From the NCBI RefSeq assembly GCF_009866805.1, contig NZ_SIZW01000038.1, forward strand, positions 124,001-188,000: a stretch of 64,000 nt of DNA. The letters run 5' to 3'. A model generated the notes under the pieces. That model was given only the letters and a program-made list of their open reading frames with translations, was not told where the DNA came from and made no database searches. Numbering within the stretch: the stretch's first letter is position 1; every line of letters starts with the position of its first letter. The position numbers were made by a program, and so were the translations under genes. The stretch comes from Schauerella aestuarii (GTDB lineage: Bacteria; Pseudomonadota; Gammaproteobacteria; Burkholderiales; Burkholderiaceae_B). Below, one piece after another: positions 28,344 to 37,204 of the stretch.

Positions 28344-28997
28344 ATGAAATTTCGCAATGGCCTTGATTCGCTTCTCCGCCCTGAAGATTCAGTACTCGTT
28401 CTGATCGACCACCAGCCCTTCCAATTGACCAACCTGAACAGCCACGAGCCGCAGATGGTCGTCAATAATTCAACCGCACTGGCGAAAGCTGCAAAGGCCT
28501 TCAAGGTGCCCACCATCTTGACGAGCGTGCTCGCCGAGCGAGGCGGGCTCATCTTCCCTCAGATCACCGATGTGTTCCCCGGGCAGGAGGTGATCGACCG
28601 TACGCTCATCAACACCTGGGAGGACAAGAAGGTTGTGGATGCAGTGAAGGCAACTGGCCGCAAGCAGCTGGTCATTGCTGGCCTGTGGACGGAAGTTTGC
28701 GTGGCGATGCCGGTGATCCAAGCGCTTGGCGAAAGCTGGGACGTCACCGTGGTCACGGACGCATCGGGTGCAGTGTCGGTCGAAGCCCATCAGGTCGCCA
28801 TACAGCGCATGATTGGCGCCGGCGCCAACATGATGACGTGGCTGGCCGTTGCGGCCGAGTGGCAGCGCGATTGGGCCCGCACCGAAACCGCCGGCGCGCT
28901 GACAGATGTACTGCTGCAGCACGCCGCGGGTAGTGGCATCGCTTATCTGTGGGAACAACAGCTCCTCAATACGCCGGTTCCGGCGGATCAGGCCTGA
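28344..28997 (+). CDS. Isochorismatase-family hydrolase (YcaC-like)
   Basis: 217 residues of the cysteine-hydrolase (isochorismatase-like) fold. The catalytic Asp is in LVLIDHQPFQ, and the nucleophilic Cys is in AGLWTEVCVAMPVIQ; a Lys is expected in the region after NTWEDKK. The sequence resembles YcaC and related stress-induced hydrolases whose substrates are unknown. The ATG at 28344 is chosen because the open frame upstream runs through the regulator gene. Divergent LysR partner; a strong terminator follows at 29011. Confidence 0.88.
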   Translation: MKFRNGLDSLLRPEDSVLVLIDHQPFQLTNLNSHEPQMVVNNSTALAKAAKAFKVPTILTSVLAERGGLIFPQITDVFPGQEVIDRTLINTWEDKKVVDAVKATGRKQLVIAGLWTEVCVAMPVIQALGESWDVTVVTDASGAVSVEAHQVAIQRMIGAGANMMTWLAVAAEWQRDWARTETAGALTDVLLQHAAGSGIAYLWEQQLLNTPVPADQA

Positions 28998-29010
28998 GTC
29001 TGCGGAAACA

Positions 29011-29046
29011 AAAATGGCGAGGCCCGTACTTGGGCTCGCCATTTTT
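29011..29046 (+). terminator. Rho-independent terminator after the isochorismatase-family gene
   Basis: An 11-bp stem AAAATGGCGAG/CTCGCCATTTT with an inner loop, then T residues. It begins 14 bp after the stop codon. Confidence 0.9.
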
Positions 29047-29140
29047 CATGGAATGCTTCCCTGCCAGCAGAAGCGTTCCGTCACTTGCGTACACGCCAAC
29101 AAACACGCCCACTCACTGCTTGGCGAACGTCAGCGCTTAG

Positions 29141-29174
29141 GTCTGAGACGTATGCCCTCGCTTACGTCTCAGAC
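29141..29174. repeat. Perfect 12-bp inverted repeat with 10-base loop
   Basis: Arms GTCTGAGACGTA (29141-29152) and TACGTCTCAGAC (29163-29174) surround TGCCCTCGCT. There is no T-run on either side. It lies between two convergent genes and may be a weak bidirectional terminator or a protein-binding site. Confidence 0.85.
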
Positions 29175-29210
29175 GCACGCCATCACTAAAGGTTAAACGC
29201 GCGCGTAGAC

Positions 29211-29516
29211 TCAATGCGACTGGCTGGCTTTGATCCGCGCGAGGTTGGAATTCACCTCGCTCACCACGGCGTGCATCAGTTGCACGGCCAGTGCCGGCGA
29301 AACGCCGGCATCTTCCGCCAACGCTTCAACGTGGGCAATTCGATCTTCGGCATTGTCGTCGGGCGCTTCCATGCCGTGTGCCAGCAGCATCTCCGCCAGT
29401 TGGTCGCTGCATCGAAAACGCAGCCCCAACAGCAACATCAGTTGCTGATCGATTTCGTTGATCTCGGCGCGCAGCGCCGGGATGTCCATGTCATCATCGT
29501 CATCTTCGTTCGTCAT
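29211..29516 (-). CDS. Chorismate mutase-like (AroQ-fold) protein
   Basis: 101 residues. After an acidic start (MTNEDDDDDMDI), residues 13-95 follow the AroQ helical pattern: LRAEINEIDQQLMLLLGLR, then DRIAHVEALAEDAG and LMHAVVSEVNSNLARI. Chorismate mutase makes prephenate for Phe/Tyr synthesis. By eye alignment to the E. coli P-protein domain, the equivalents of Arg11, Arg28 and Asp48 are present. Lys39 aligns with Leu and Arg51 with Ala, so activity is doubtful. It begins three bases after uvrD, as the last gene of the desaturase-uvrD operon. It could be a non-catalytic AroQ-fold protein. Confidence 0.72.
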   Translation of the reverse strand: MTNEDDDDDMDIPALRAEINEIDQQLMLLLGLRFRCSDQLAEMLLAHGMEAPDDNAEDRIAHVEALAEDAGVSPALAVQLMHAVVSEVNSNLARIKASQSH

Positions 29517-29519
29517 GTC

Positions 29520-31850
29520 TTACCCCTGAACAATATCGAGCTTCGCGATACTCAAGGCCAGCGTCTTGCTGCCGACATCGCGAAATTGAATCTGCGCCTG
29601 GGCATCCTCGCCGGCACCGCTGAGCCCAATGATAGTGCCTTCGCCAAAGCGTGAGTGATGCACGCCCTGCCCGATTCGAAAATGTTTGTCGCCGACTTGC
29701 ACGCCGCTGGATACCGATCGCGGCGCACGCGGCGCAATCGCTCCGGTCGACTTGCGCGCAAACGCATCGGCCCGATACTCGGCCCCGCCCCAGGCGGGGT
29801 CGGAGCCGCGAAATCCGTTGGCCGACGGCACGCCCACTTTCGGCGTGAGCCATTTGACGTGTTCGGCGGGAATCTCTTCGAGAAAGCGCGAACGCATGGC
29901 ATAACGGGTTTGCCCGTGCAGCATGCGACTTTGCGCCAGGCTCACATACAAACGCTCACGCGCGCGCGTGATCGCCACATACATCAGCCGGCGCTCCTCC
30001 TCGAGCCCCGACGCCTCGAGCGCACTGTTCTCGTGCGGGAAAAGCCCCTCTTCGAGCCCGGTGATGAACACCGCATCGAACTCCAGCCCTTTGGCGGCAT
30101 GCACCGTCATCAGTTGCACGGCATCCTGACCGGCCTCGGCTTGATTGTCGCCAGCTTCGAGCGCGGCATGCGACAGGAACGAGGCAAGCGGCGTGAGCAC
30201 GGCTTCGGTCACACCCGGGGCATCCGCGTCCTGCCCAAGGGCTGCAGCAGACGGCGCAGCAGCGGCGGCGGCCGCCGCCGACGCCTCGGACACGCGACCA
30301 GCGGGCTCGCGATCCACGTTTTCTTCGGCCGCAAACACTGAGGCGGCGGTCACCAGCTCGCGCAAGTTCTCGACGCGCTCGGTGCCCTCTTTCTCGTTTT
30401 GATAGTGTTCGATGAGCCCGCTGCGGGTGAGCATGTGCTCGACCATCTCGGGCAGCGGCAGGTCGCGCGTTTCATCGGTGATCGCGGCAATCAAGCCGGC
30501 GAATTGCGCCAGATTGCTGCCACCTTTGCCGCCGATGAACGCGACCGCATCGGCCAGACTGGTGTCGTGCGTACGGGCCGCGTCATTCAATTGCTCCAGC
30601 GTACGTGCGCCGATGCCGCGTGTGGGAAAATTGACCACCCGCATCCAGGACGTATCGTCGGTGCGATTGGCCAAGAGACGCAGATACGCCAAGGCATGCT
30701 TGATTTCCTGGCGCTCGAAGAAGCGCTGACCGCCGTACACCTTGTACGGCACGCCGGCCGAGAACAAGGCATGCTCCATCACGCGCGACTGCGCGTTGCT
30801 CCGATACAGCACGGCGATCTCGCGCCGATTGCGGCCATCCTTGACCAGACTGCGAATTTCATCGACCACCCACTGGGCTTCGATGGCGTCGGAAGGTTGC
30901 TCGATGATCCGAACGGGTTCACCGGCACCCTGGTCCGTCCAAAGGTTCTTGCCCAGGCGTGCCGTATTGTGATCGATCAGCGCGTTGGCCGCGTCGAGGA
31001 TATGGCCAAACGAGCGATAGTTCTGCTCCAGCCGGATAACCGTCCCGTGCGCGTAGTCACGCTCGAAATCGGCCATGTTGCCCACATTGGCACCCCGAAA
31101 AGCGTAGATCGACTGATCGTCGTCACCGACTGCGAAAATATAAGCACCGCCGCCCGCCAGCAGACGCAGCCACTTGTACTGCAGCGTGTTGGTGTCCTGG
31201 AACTCATCGACCAGCACATGCCGGAAGCGGCGCTGGTAATGCTCGCGTATCGGGGTGTTGTTGGCGAGGAGTTCGTACGCGCGCAACAGCAACTCGGCGA
31301 AATCGACCACGCCGTCGCGCTGGCACTGCGCCTCATAAAGCGCATAGATCTCGACCATGCGCTGGCGGTACGGATCACCGGCGTCCACATTGGCCGACCG
31401 GCGCCCCTCTTCCTTGACGGCATTGATGAATCGCTGCACATCCTTGGCGGGGAATTTCTCATCGTCGATATTGTTGGCTTTCAACATGCGTTTGATCAAC
31501 GCCAGTTGGTCGGCCGTATCGAGAATCTGGAAGGTTTGCGGCAAGCCGGCATCGCGATGATGCGCGCGCAGCAAGCGGTTGCACAAGCCGTGGAACGTTC
31601 CGATCCACAAGCCGCGCGTATCGATCGGGAGCATGGCCGACATACGAGTCAGCATCTCCCGAGCAGCCTTATTGGTGAACGTGACCGCCAACAGCGCAAA
31701 CGAACTGGCCTGGCCAGTTTGAATGAGCCAGGCCATACGGGTGATCAACACCCTGGTCTTGCCACTGCCCGCCCCGGCCAAGACCAGGGCGTGCTGCGGT
31801 TCAAGCGTTACTGCGGCACGTTGTTCGGTGTTGAGTGTGTCCAGCATCAT
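29520..31850 (-). CDS. uvrD: DNA helicase UvrD/Rep family (superfamily 1A)
   Basis: 776 residues. Helicase motifs are clear: Q-motif and Walker A (LNTEQRAAVTL, AGAGSGKTRVL), motif II VDEFQDTN, motif III GDDDQSIYAFRGA, motif IV-V HAAKGLEFD, and motif VI VAITRARERLYVS. Length and the C-terminal part (VGDKHFRIGQGVHHSRFGEG, a Tudor-like fold) match UvrD, which unwinds DNA in excision and mismatch repair. The start is the ATG at 31850, overlapping the desaturase stop by four bases (ATGA); the following ATG at 31847 is also possible. Co-transcription with the desaturase is expected. No SOS box of its own is visible. Confidence 0.94.
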   Translation of the reverse strand: MMLDTLNTEQRAAVTLEPQHALVLAGAGSGKTRVLITRMAWLIQTGQASSFALLAVTFTNKAAREMLTRMSAMLPIDTRGLWIGTFHGLCNRLLRAHHRDAGLPQTFQILDTADQLALIKRMLKANNIDDEKFPAKDVQRFINAVKEEGRRSANVDAGDPYRQRMVEIYALYEAQCQRDGVVDFAELLLRAYELLANNTPIREHYQRRFRHVLVDEFQDTNTLQYKWLRLLAGGGAYIFAVGDDDQSIYAFRGANVGNMADFERDYAHGTVIRLEQNYRSFGHILDAANALIDHNTARLGKNLWTDQGAGEPVRIIEQPSDAIEAQWVVDEIRSLVKDGRNRREIAVLYRSNAQSRVMEHALFSAGVPYKVYGGQRFFERQEIKHALAYLRLLANRTDDTSWMRVVNFPTRGIGARTLEQLNDAARTHDTSLADAVAFIGGKGGSNLAQFAGLIAAITDETRDLPLPEMVEHMLTRSGLIEHYQNEKEGTERVENLRELVTAASVFAAEENVDREPAGRVSEASAAAAAAAAPSAAALGQDADAPGVTEAVLTPLASFLSHAALEAGDNQAEAGQDAVQLMTVHAAKGLEFDAVFITGLEEGLFPHENSALEASGLEEERRLMYVAITRARERLYVSLAQSRMLHGQTRYAMRSRFLEEIPAEHVKWLTPKVGVPSANGFRGSDPAWGGAEYRADAFARKSTGAIAPRAPRSVSSGVQVGDKHFRIGQGVHHSRFGEGTIIGLSGAGEDAQAQIQFRDVGSKTLALSIAKLDIVQG

Positions 31851-33064
31851 GCCGCATAGCGGCGCAGGCGATTCGCAAACTGCTCCAGACCTGAAATGCC
31901 GCTGTGTTGCGCGCGTTGACACCATGCTTGCAGTTCACTCAGCAATTGCTCGCTGCTCGAACTGGAGCTTTCCCACACACGTCCCAATTCGCGACGCATT
32001 TGAACCAGTTTGGACACTTGCGTATCCGGCGCCATCGCCAACGCTTGATCCACTTCAGCCCGCTGGGCCGGCTGCAGCGCATCCTCGGTGCGCGGCAACC
32101 AACGGCGAACCTTGTTCAGCGTGGTGTACTGGCAAGCGGAGCCATCCTGGCGGCGCGCCGGACGAAGACGATCCAGCTCTTCCGCCGCAGTGCGCTTGAG
32201 CAGGTCGCCGTAGCGCGCCATGATCTCGTAGCGATGTGTGATCACGCCTTGCAGTGTACTCAAGTCAACCACCGGCTTGCTCGCATCACCCAATTTGAGC
32301 TTGGGCGCGACCTTCTTGACCTGCGCCAGACCGAGCCAGCGCAGAATCGTGATGTAGCCCCAGCCGATATCGAGCTCATACCATTTGCTCGAGAACTTGG
32401 CGGACGTGCCGTAGGCGTGGTGATTATTGTGCAACTCTTCGCCACCGATGATGATGCCCCAGGGCGACACGTTCGTGCTGGTGTCCGGGCTGGCAAAGTT
32501 GCGGTAGCCCCAGAAGTGGCCGATGCCGTTGACGACACCTGCAGCCCAGAACGGAATCCATGCCATCTGGATCGCCCATACCGTCACGCCCAAGGCGCCG
32601 AACAGCATGATGTCGATCACCAGCATGATCAGGATGCCCTTCACGCTGTGGCGCGAGTAAACATTGCGCTCCATCCAGTCATTGGGGGTACCGTGACCGA
32701 ATTTGGCCAAGGTTTCAGCGTTCTTCGATTCTTCGCGGTACAGCTCGGCGCCACGGAAAAATACCTTCCAGATGCCGAACATCATGGGCGAATGAGGATC
32801 GCCTTCACGTTCACACTTCGCGTGGTGCTTACGGTGAATAGCCACCCATTCCTTGGTTACCATGCCCGTGGTCAACCACAACCAGAAACGGAAAAAGTGC
32901 ATGACCGCCGGGTGCAACTCGAGACCACGATGCGCCTGGCTACGGTGTAGAAACACAGTAACCGCGACGATCGTGATGTGCGTCACAACCAAGGTGAAAA
33001 CGACGATCTGCCACCAACTCGCCTGGAGTAGACCGCCGGTAACGAACGAAAGGATTTGATCCAT
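31847..33064 (-). CDS. desA: Membrane fatty acid desaturase (delta-9 type)
   Basis: 405 residues, an integral membrane di-iron desaturase that introduces double bonds into acyl chains. The three histidine boxes are HRSQAH, HRKHH and HNNHH, in the order and spacing of acyl-CoA/lipid delta-9 desaturases. Hydrophobic segments surround them (WWQIVVFTLVVTHITIVAVT, GILIMLVIDIMLFGALGVTV). The C-terminal 150 residues are extended and basic. First gene of an operon with uvrD and the chorismate-mutase-like gene. It was placed by motif and length; specificity cannot be fixed from sequence. Confidence 0.9.
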   Translation of the reverse strand: MDQILSFVTGGLLQASWWQIVVFTLVVTHITIVAVTVFLHRSQAHRGLELHPAVMHFFRFWLWLTTGMVTKEWVAIHRKHHAKCEREGDPHSPMMFGIWKVFFRGAELYREESKNAETLAKFGHGTPNDWMERNVYSRHSVKGILIMLVIDIMLFGALGVTVWAIQMAWIPFWAAGVVNGIGHFWGYRNFASPDTSTNVSPWGIIIGGEELHNNHHAYGTSAKFSSKWYELDIGWGYITILRWLGLAQVKKVAPKLKLGDASKPVVDLSTLQGVITHRYEIMARYGDLLKRTAAEELDRLRPARRQDGSACQYTTLNKVRRWLPRTEDALQPAQRAEVDQALAMAPDTQVSKLVQMRRELGRVWESSSSSSEQLLSELQAWCQRAQHSGISGLEQFANRLRRYAA

Positions 33065-33428
33065 ATGAGCGCTTGTAAGCCTCGCAAAATAGGTACGGGA
33101 AAATTTTACCGTACGTTGTGGGCATCCGACACCCGGGTTTCAATTTAGTTCTTGTGATAAATCAAGGACTAACCTGATTTCCGAGGGGTGGCTGCGCCCG
33201 TATTGTTACCATACACCGAATAGCTTTACTTGCCCGATGGAAATACACATCGGCGCGATAGCTAAACTCGCAAAACGTTCTTAAAAACCGTTAACTTGCC
33301 ATCAATGTCCAGCAACTTACCCGGTAGTATCTCATACCGCACCATTTTTGTCAGGAATAGCGTCGTGTTTGCGCTGTCCCCGTTTTGCAACGTTGCCCGC
33401 ATCGCGTTCCCATCACCCGGCAATCCCC
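33065..33428. other. Divergent promoter region without a gene
   Basis: About 360 bp between the divergent desaturase and an exported hypothetical protein. Locally AT-rich patches exist near 33150-33300, where promoters are likely. I could not define -35/-10 boxes, a riboswitch or a repeat. Confidence 0.45.
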
Positions 33429-33884
33429 ATGTCGATTAATGACGCGCCTCGCACCAGGACGCGCAGGCCGGCGCGGTCTCTACTCGGCGTGCCGCGCACG
33501 GTCGTGGCGCTCGGCGCCGTTGCGGCCCTGCTATACGCGACCTGCCCCACGGCAGCATTCGCCGCCTCTCCTGCATTACGCCCGGGGCAGGAAGTGGTGT
33601 TGGGCACCTACTTCGAGATCTGGCCCGGTGTGTGCCAGGGCGTGGCCCGACCGGTCGTGGTGATCACACAGCGGCCCATGCTGGGCGAATTGATCGTGCA
33701 GGGAGGGCAAGCCCCGCACGACGCCGGAGGAAAGTGCGGGCGCATCCCGACTGGCACTACTACGGTGCTTTACAGGGCCGGCGCCGCAGCAGGCGATGAC
33801 ACCTATGCTTGGGAAGTTCGTTACCAGCACGCAAGGCGTGCGCCCATGAAGCTCAACGGCCGGCAAACGCTCACGGGCCGCTAA
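33429..33884 (+). CDS. Hypothetical exported protein
   Basis: 151 residues. A twin-arginine-free but basic N-terminus (RTRTRRPARSLLGVPRT) precedes a hydrophobic stretch (VVALGAVAALLYATCPTAAF) ending AFAAS, consistent with Sec export or a membrane anchor. The mature part contains VVLGTYFEIWPGVCQGVARP, TQRPMLGELIVQGGQAP and two Cys that could form a disulfide. I do not recognise a family. The frame is open to 33348, but the ATG at 33429 gives the signal peptide. It stands alone and is convergent with the methyltransferase gene. Confidence 0.55.
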   Translation: MSINDAPRTRTRRPARSLLGVPRTVVALGAVAALLYATCPTAAFAASPALRPGQEVVLGTYFEIWPGVCQGVARPVVVITQRPMLGELIVQGGQAPHDAGGKCGRIPTGTTTVLYRAGAAAGDDTYAWEVRYQHARRAPMKLNGRQTLTGR

Positions 33885-33930
33885 GCGTGGCGCGGCAAAA
33901 TAGCCGCGCATGACACGCAGGCCTTTCGCG

Positions 33931-35445
33931 TTACGCCGACTCTTCGTCTGCTAGAGGCAGCGCCACGGAGGCTGCCGCCTCGGGCAAATCCGCCGTTTTG
34001 CGACGCTCGAACACGGCGCCGAAGAAACCATCGGTGCCGTGAACATCCGGACGCAACTGCATGTACGGACCTTTGAGCCCGGCTCCTTCGCAACGGCTGT
34101 TGATCAGTTCGGCGGCATCCACCTGTACGAAATCCGGGTGTGACGCGAGAAAGGCTTCGGCCTGTGCCTCGTTTTCCTCGGCCAGCACGCTGCACGTGGC
34201 ATACACCAGGCGCCCACCCGGCGCGACACACCGCGATGCGCTCGACAGAATGCGCAATTGCAGGTCGCAGAGTTCGGCGAGCGAATCGGGGTGCTGGCGC
34301 CACTTGAGGTCGGGGTTGCGGCGCAACGTGCCTGTGCCGCTGCAAGGTGCGTCAACGAGTACCCGCTGCGCCTTGCCCGCCAGGCGTTTGACGCGCGCAT
34401 CGTTTTCGCTGTCGATCACGACCGGCACCACATTGGACAATCCGCTCCGTGCAAAACGCGGCTTGGCACGTGCCAGGCGTTTGGCCGACACATCGAATGC
34501 GTACAAGCGACCCGTGGAGCGCATCAACGCGCCCAACAGCAGTGTCTTGCCGCCCGCACCGGCGCAGAAGTCGATGATCATCTCGCCACGCTTGGGCGCC
34601 ACCAACAACGCGAGCAATTGGCTGCCCTCGTCCTGCACTTCAATCGTGCCGGCTTCAAACTGCGGCCAACGATTGACCGCCGGCCGACCCTCAAGGCGGA
34701 TCCCCCAGGGCGACAACGGCGTGGCCTTCGGCGAAAAGCGCGCTGCCGGGCCGTGCACCAAACCCGCCAGTACATTTTCGCGCTGCGCCTTGAGCGGGTT
34801 GACGCGAATATCCAGCGAAGCCGGCTGATTGAATGACGCAATCAGCGCGTCGGCATTGTCCAACGCGGACAATCGCTGATCGAGCCAATCCGGCACGCTC
34901 ATGCGCACCGCGCGCGGCAGGTTGTCGATCGTGGCCTTGGACACGCGACGCAACCAGCTCGCGTCTTCCTGCGACACGCTGTCGTACAGAATGTTGTGAT
35001 CCTGCGTGGCGTTCAAACCGAGCAAGGCCAGGCGACGCGATGCCGGGCCCGAGCCCGACTCGGCCAGGTGCTGGTAAAGCCGCAAATGGCGCAACACATC
35101 GAACGTGGCTTCTGCGATTTCCGACCGGTCACGCAACCCGAGTTCGCGGTGCTCACGCATCCACCGGGACAGCACGACATCAGCGGGGCCCGACCACTGC
35201 AGGATTTCACCCAGGACTTGCTGGACTTGCGTCAAACGCGTGGCGGCGATCGCGACGGCGGGCTTGGGTTTCTCGACGACAGGCTTGAGCGAACTGATGA
35301 AGCGCGAATCGGCTTCGCTCACCAAACCCGTGCGGGAGTGCGGCGACGCCGCCGGGCGAGCCCGACCGCCCTCGGACGATCGGGGTGCGGACCGCTTGTC
35401 GCGGCTGCCGCTGGAACGCGACCGGGGCTGGGAGGGTTTGCTCAT
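33931..35445 (-). CDS. RsmB/NOP2-family RNA cytosine-C5 methyltransferase
   Basis: 504 residues. The SAM-dependent m5C methyltransferase core shows DEGSQLLALLV, the SAM motif IIDFCAGAGGKTLLLGA, the catalytic motif IV DAPCSGTGTLRRNPDLKW, and motif VI YATCSVLAEEN; both active-site Cys are present. The N-terminal part before residue 200 includes a NusB-like helical region (LTQVQQVLGEILQWSG). The first 45 residues are a basic, Ser/Arg/Pro-rich tail. RsmB methylates C967 of 16S rRNA, but the tail and the weak N-terminal match make RsmB versus another family member uncertain. Confidence 0.87.
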   Translation of the reverse strand: MSKPSQPRSRSSGSRDKRSAPRSSEGGRARPAASPHSRTGLVSEADSRFISSLKPVVEKPKPAVAIAATRLTQVQQVLGEILQWSGPADVVLSRWMREHRELGLRDRSEIAEATFDVLRHLRLYQHLAESGSGPASRRLALLGLNATQDHNILYDSVSQEDASWLRRVSKATIDNLPRAVRMSVPDWLDQRLSALDNADALIASFNQPASLDIRVNPLKAQRENVLAGLVHGPAARFSPKATPLSPWGIRLEGRPAVNRWPQFEAGTIEVQDEGSQLLALLVAPKRGEMIIDFCAGAGGKTLLLGALMRSTGRLYAFDVSAKRLARAKPRFARSGLSNVVPVVIDSENDARVKRLAGKAQRVLVDAPCSGTGTLRRNPDLKWRQHPDSLAELCDLQLRILSSASRCVAPGGRLVYATCSVLAEENEAQAEAFLASHPDFVQVDAAELINSRCEGAGLKGPYMQLRPDVHGTDGFFGAVFERRKTADLPEAAASVALPLADEESA

Positions 35446-35503
35446 AAGAATCCGATAAAAAAGAACAGGCCATGCCTGTCATCCTCGCGCAGCACGCGAG
35501 GGA

Positions 35504-36190
35504 TTAATTTGAAAGTACTGGGGTCGCCACTTCGGGCGCCCATAAAAACAATCGATCGGTAACGCCGGCAACCTCGACACGCCCATCGGTGCCCGTGGTG
35601 ACGCGGCCCTCTGCCAACCAGCGCGCCGCAGTCGGGAACACCCGGTGCTCGACATCGAGCACCCGATTGGCGAGCACCTCGGGGGTATCGCCATCCAGCA
35701 CCGGCACACAGCCTTGGGCAATGATCGGTCCGTGGTCGAGCACCGGCGTGACGAAATGCACGGTGCAGCCATGGGCGCGCACCCCTGTGGCAATCGCCTG
35801 CGCGTGGGTGTGCAAACCAGGAAAAGCCGGCAACAACGACGGATGAATGTTGATCATGCGCCCGGCATACCGCTGGACGAAAGCGGGCGTGAGCACGCGC
35901 ATGAAGCCTGCAAGCAACACATAATCGGGCTGATAACGGTCCACTTCCTGCGCCAGCGCAGCGTCGAACGCGTCGCGGCTGGCGAACTGCCGATGATCGA
36001 GCGCCGACGTGGGAATACCTTGCGACCGCGCCCAATCCAGCCCCGGCGCGTCAAGACGGCTGGCGATGACGGCGGCGATCGTGGCCGGCCAGCCCTCTTC
36101 GCGGCAAGCCTGGGCCACGCGTTGCATGTTGCTGCCCCGCCCCGAAATCAGGATGACGAAGCGGCGCGGCGATGACGAAGTTGCAGACAA
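35504..36190 (-). CDS. purN: Phosphoribosylglycinamide formyltransferase
   Basis: 228 residues. PurN transfers a formyl group from 10-formyltetrahydrofolate to GAR in purine synthesis. It shows the phosphate-binding start VILISGRGSNMQ and the catalytic Asn-His-Asp set: NIHPSLLPAFPGLHTH with Asn and His, and the Asp in VTPVLDHGPIIAQ. The start is the TTG at 36190, preceded by AGGA at eight bases. The longer frame to 36574 would overlap the divergent ribF gene by over 300 bp. It has a longer C-terminus than E. coli PurN (228 versus 212 residues). Confidence 0.94.
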   Translation of the reverse strand: MSATSSSPRRFVILISGRGSNMQRVAQACREEGWPATIAAVIASRLDAPGLDWARSQGIPTSALDHRQFASRDAFDAALAQEVDRYQPDYVLLAGFMRVLTPAFVQRYAGRMINIHPSLLPAFPGLHTHAQAIATGVRAHGCTVHFVTPVLDHGPIIAQGCVPVLDGDTPEVLANRVLDVEHRVFPTAARWLAEGRVTTGTDGRVEVAGVTDRLFLWAPEVATPVLSN

Positions 36191-36247
36191 AATTGAAATC
36201 CTACGTTTGATGCAAGGCAAAATTGTAAACTCTTGCGCGTGAAACCG

Positions 36248-37204
36248 ATGCTTCGTATTTACCGCGACCTCCCTCCTCCCTCCGACAGGCCGCCCTGCGC
36301 GCTCACCATTGGCAACTTCGATGGGGTGCACCGGGGCCATCAGGCCATGCTGGCGCACCTGCGGGCGGCCGCGCAATCGCGCGGACTGGCCACCACGGTG
36401 ATGACGTTCGTGCCGCACCCGCGCGAATACTTCGCCTTGCAGCAGCGCCGTCCCGAATTGGCGCCCACCCATGTATCGGGCTTGCGCGACAAACTTGCCG
36501 GGCTGACCGACCAGGGCGTTGAACGGGTCATCCTGCAGCGTTTCGACGCGCGTCTGGCCAACCTCTCTCCTCAAGCCTTCATCGAAACGTTACTGGTGGA
36601 CGGGCTCAACACCAAGCTGCTGCTGGTGGGCGAAGACTTCCGCTTCGGCCACAAACGTACCGGCGACATCGACACCTTGCGTGAGGCGGGTGCCCGCCAT
36701 GGCTTCGAGGTGCATACCCTGTCGGACATCACCGACACCGATGGGCGTCGCATATCCAGTTCGGAAGTGCGCACAGCCTTGGCCGTGGGCGACCTCGAAG
36801 GCGCCAAGTCGCTGCTGGGGCATGATTTCGCCGTCAGTGGCCACGTGATTCACGGTCAGAAGCTTGGCCGCACGCTGGGCTATCCCACGATGAACCTGCG
36901 CGTGGCCCCGCGTTGCGCGGCACGCTCAGGCATTTATGTGGTCAAGGTGAGCGGCTTGGGGCCTCAACCCCTGCCCGCCGTGGCCAGTTTGGGGGTACGT
37001 CCAACCGTTGAGGATGACGGACGTGTCCTGCTTGAGGCGTTTTTGCTGGATGCGACGGTAGACGCATACGGTAAACTCGTTCGGGTCGAATTCCTGCACA
37101 AGCTGCGGGATGAAGAAAAATTCTCGGATCTCGCCACCCTGACCACCGCCATCGCCGATGATGCGAGCCAGGCACGCGCTTATTTTGCCGTTCATGGACT
37201 ATAA
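36248..37204 (+). CDS. ribF: Bifunctional riboflavin kinase / FAD synthetase
   Basis: 318 residues. The N-terminal FAD synthetase domain begins [17 protein letters not shown], with the nucleotidyl-transfer motif [10 protein letters not shown]. The C-terminal riboflavin kinase domain starts [19 protein letters not shown], including the flavin-binding GYPT. It makes FMN and FAD. The ATG at 36248 is chosen; GTG at 36239 is also in frame. It overlaps ileS by 11 bp, an arrangement (ribF-ileS-lspA) common in proteobacteria. No FMN riboswitch is visible upstream. Confidence 0.95.
   Translation: MLRIYRDLPPPSDRPPCALTIGNFDGVHRGHQAMLAHLRAAAQSRGLATTVMTFVPHPREYFALQQRRPELAPTHVSGLRDKLAGLTDQGVERVILQRFDARLANLSPQAFIETLLVDGLNTKLLLVGEDFRFGHKRTGDIDTLREAGARHGFEVHTLSDITDTDGRRISSSEVRTALAVGDLEGAKSLLGHDFAVSGHVIHGQKLGRTLGYPTMNLRVAPRCAARSGIYVVKVSGLGPQPLPAVASLGVRPTVEDDGRVLLEAFLLDATVDAYGKLVRVEFLHKLRDEEKFSDLATLTTAIADDASQARAYFAVHGL

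Noticed and set aside
30399-31859. 486-residue plus-strand frame opposite uvrD
   Set aside because: Antisense shadow of the helicase gene; composition is typical of third-position GC shadows.
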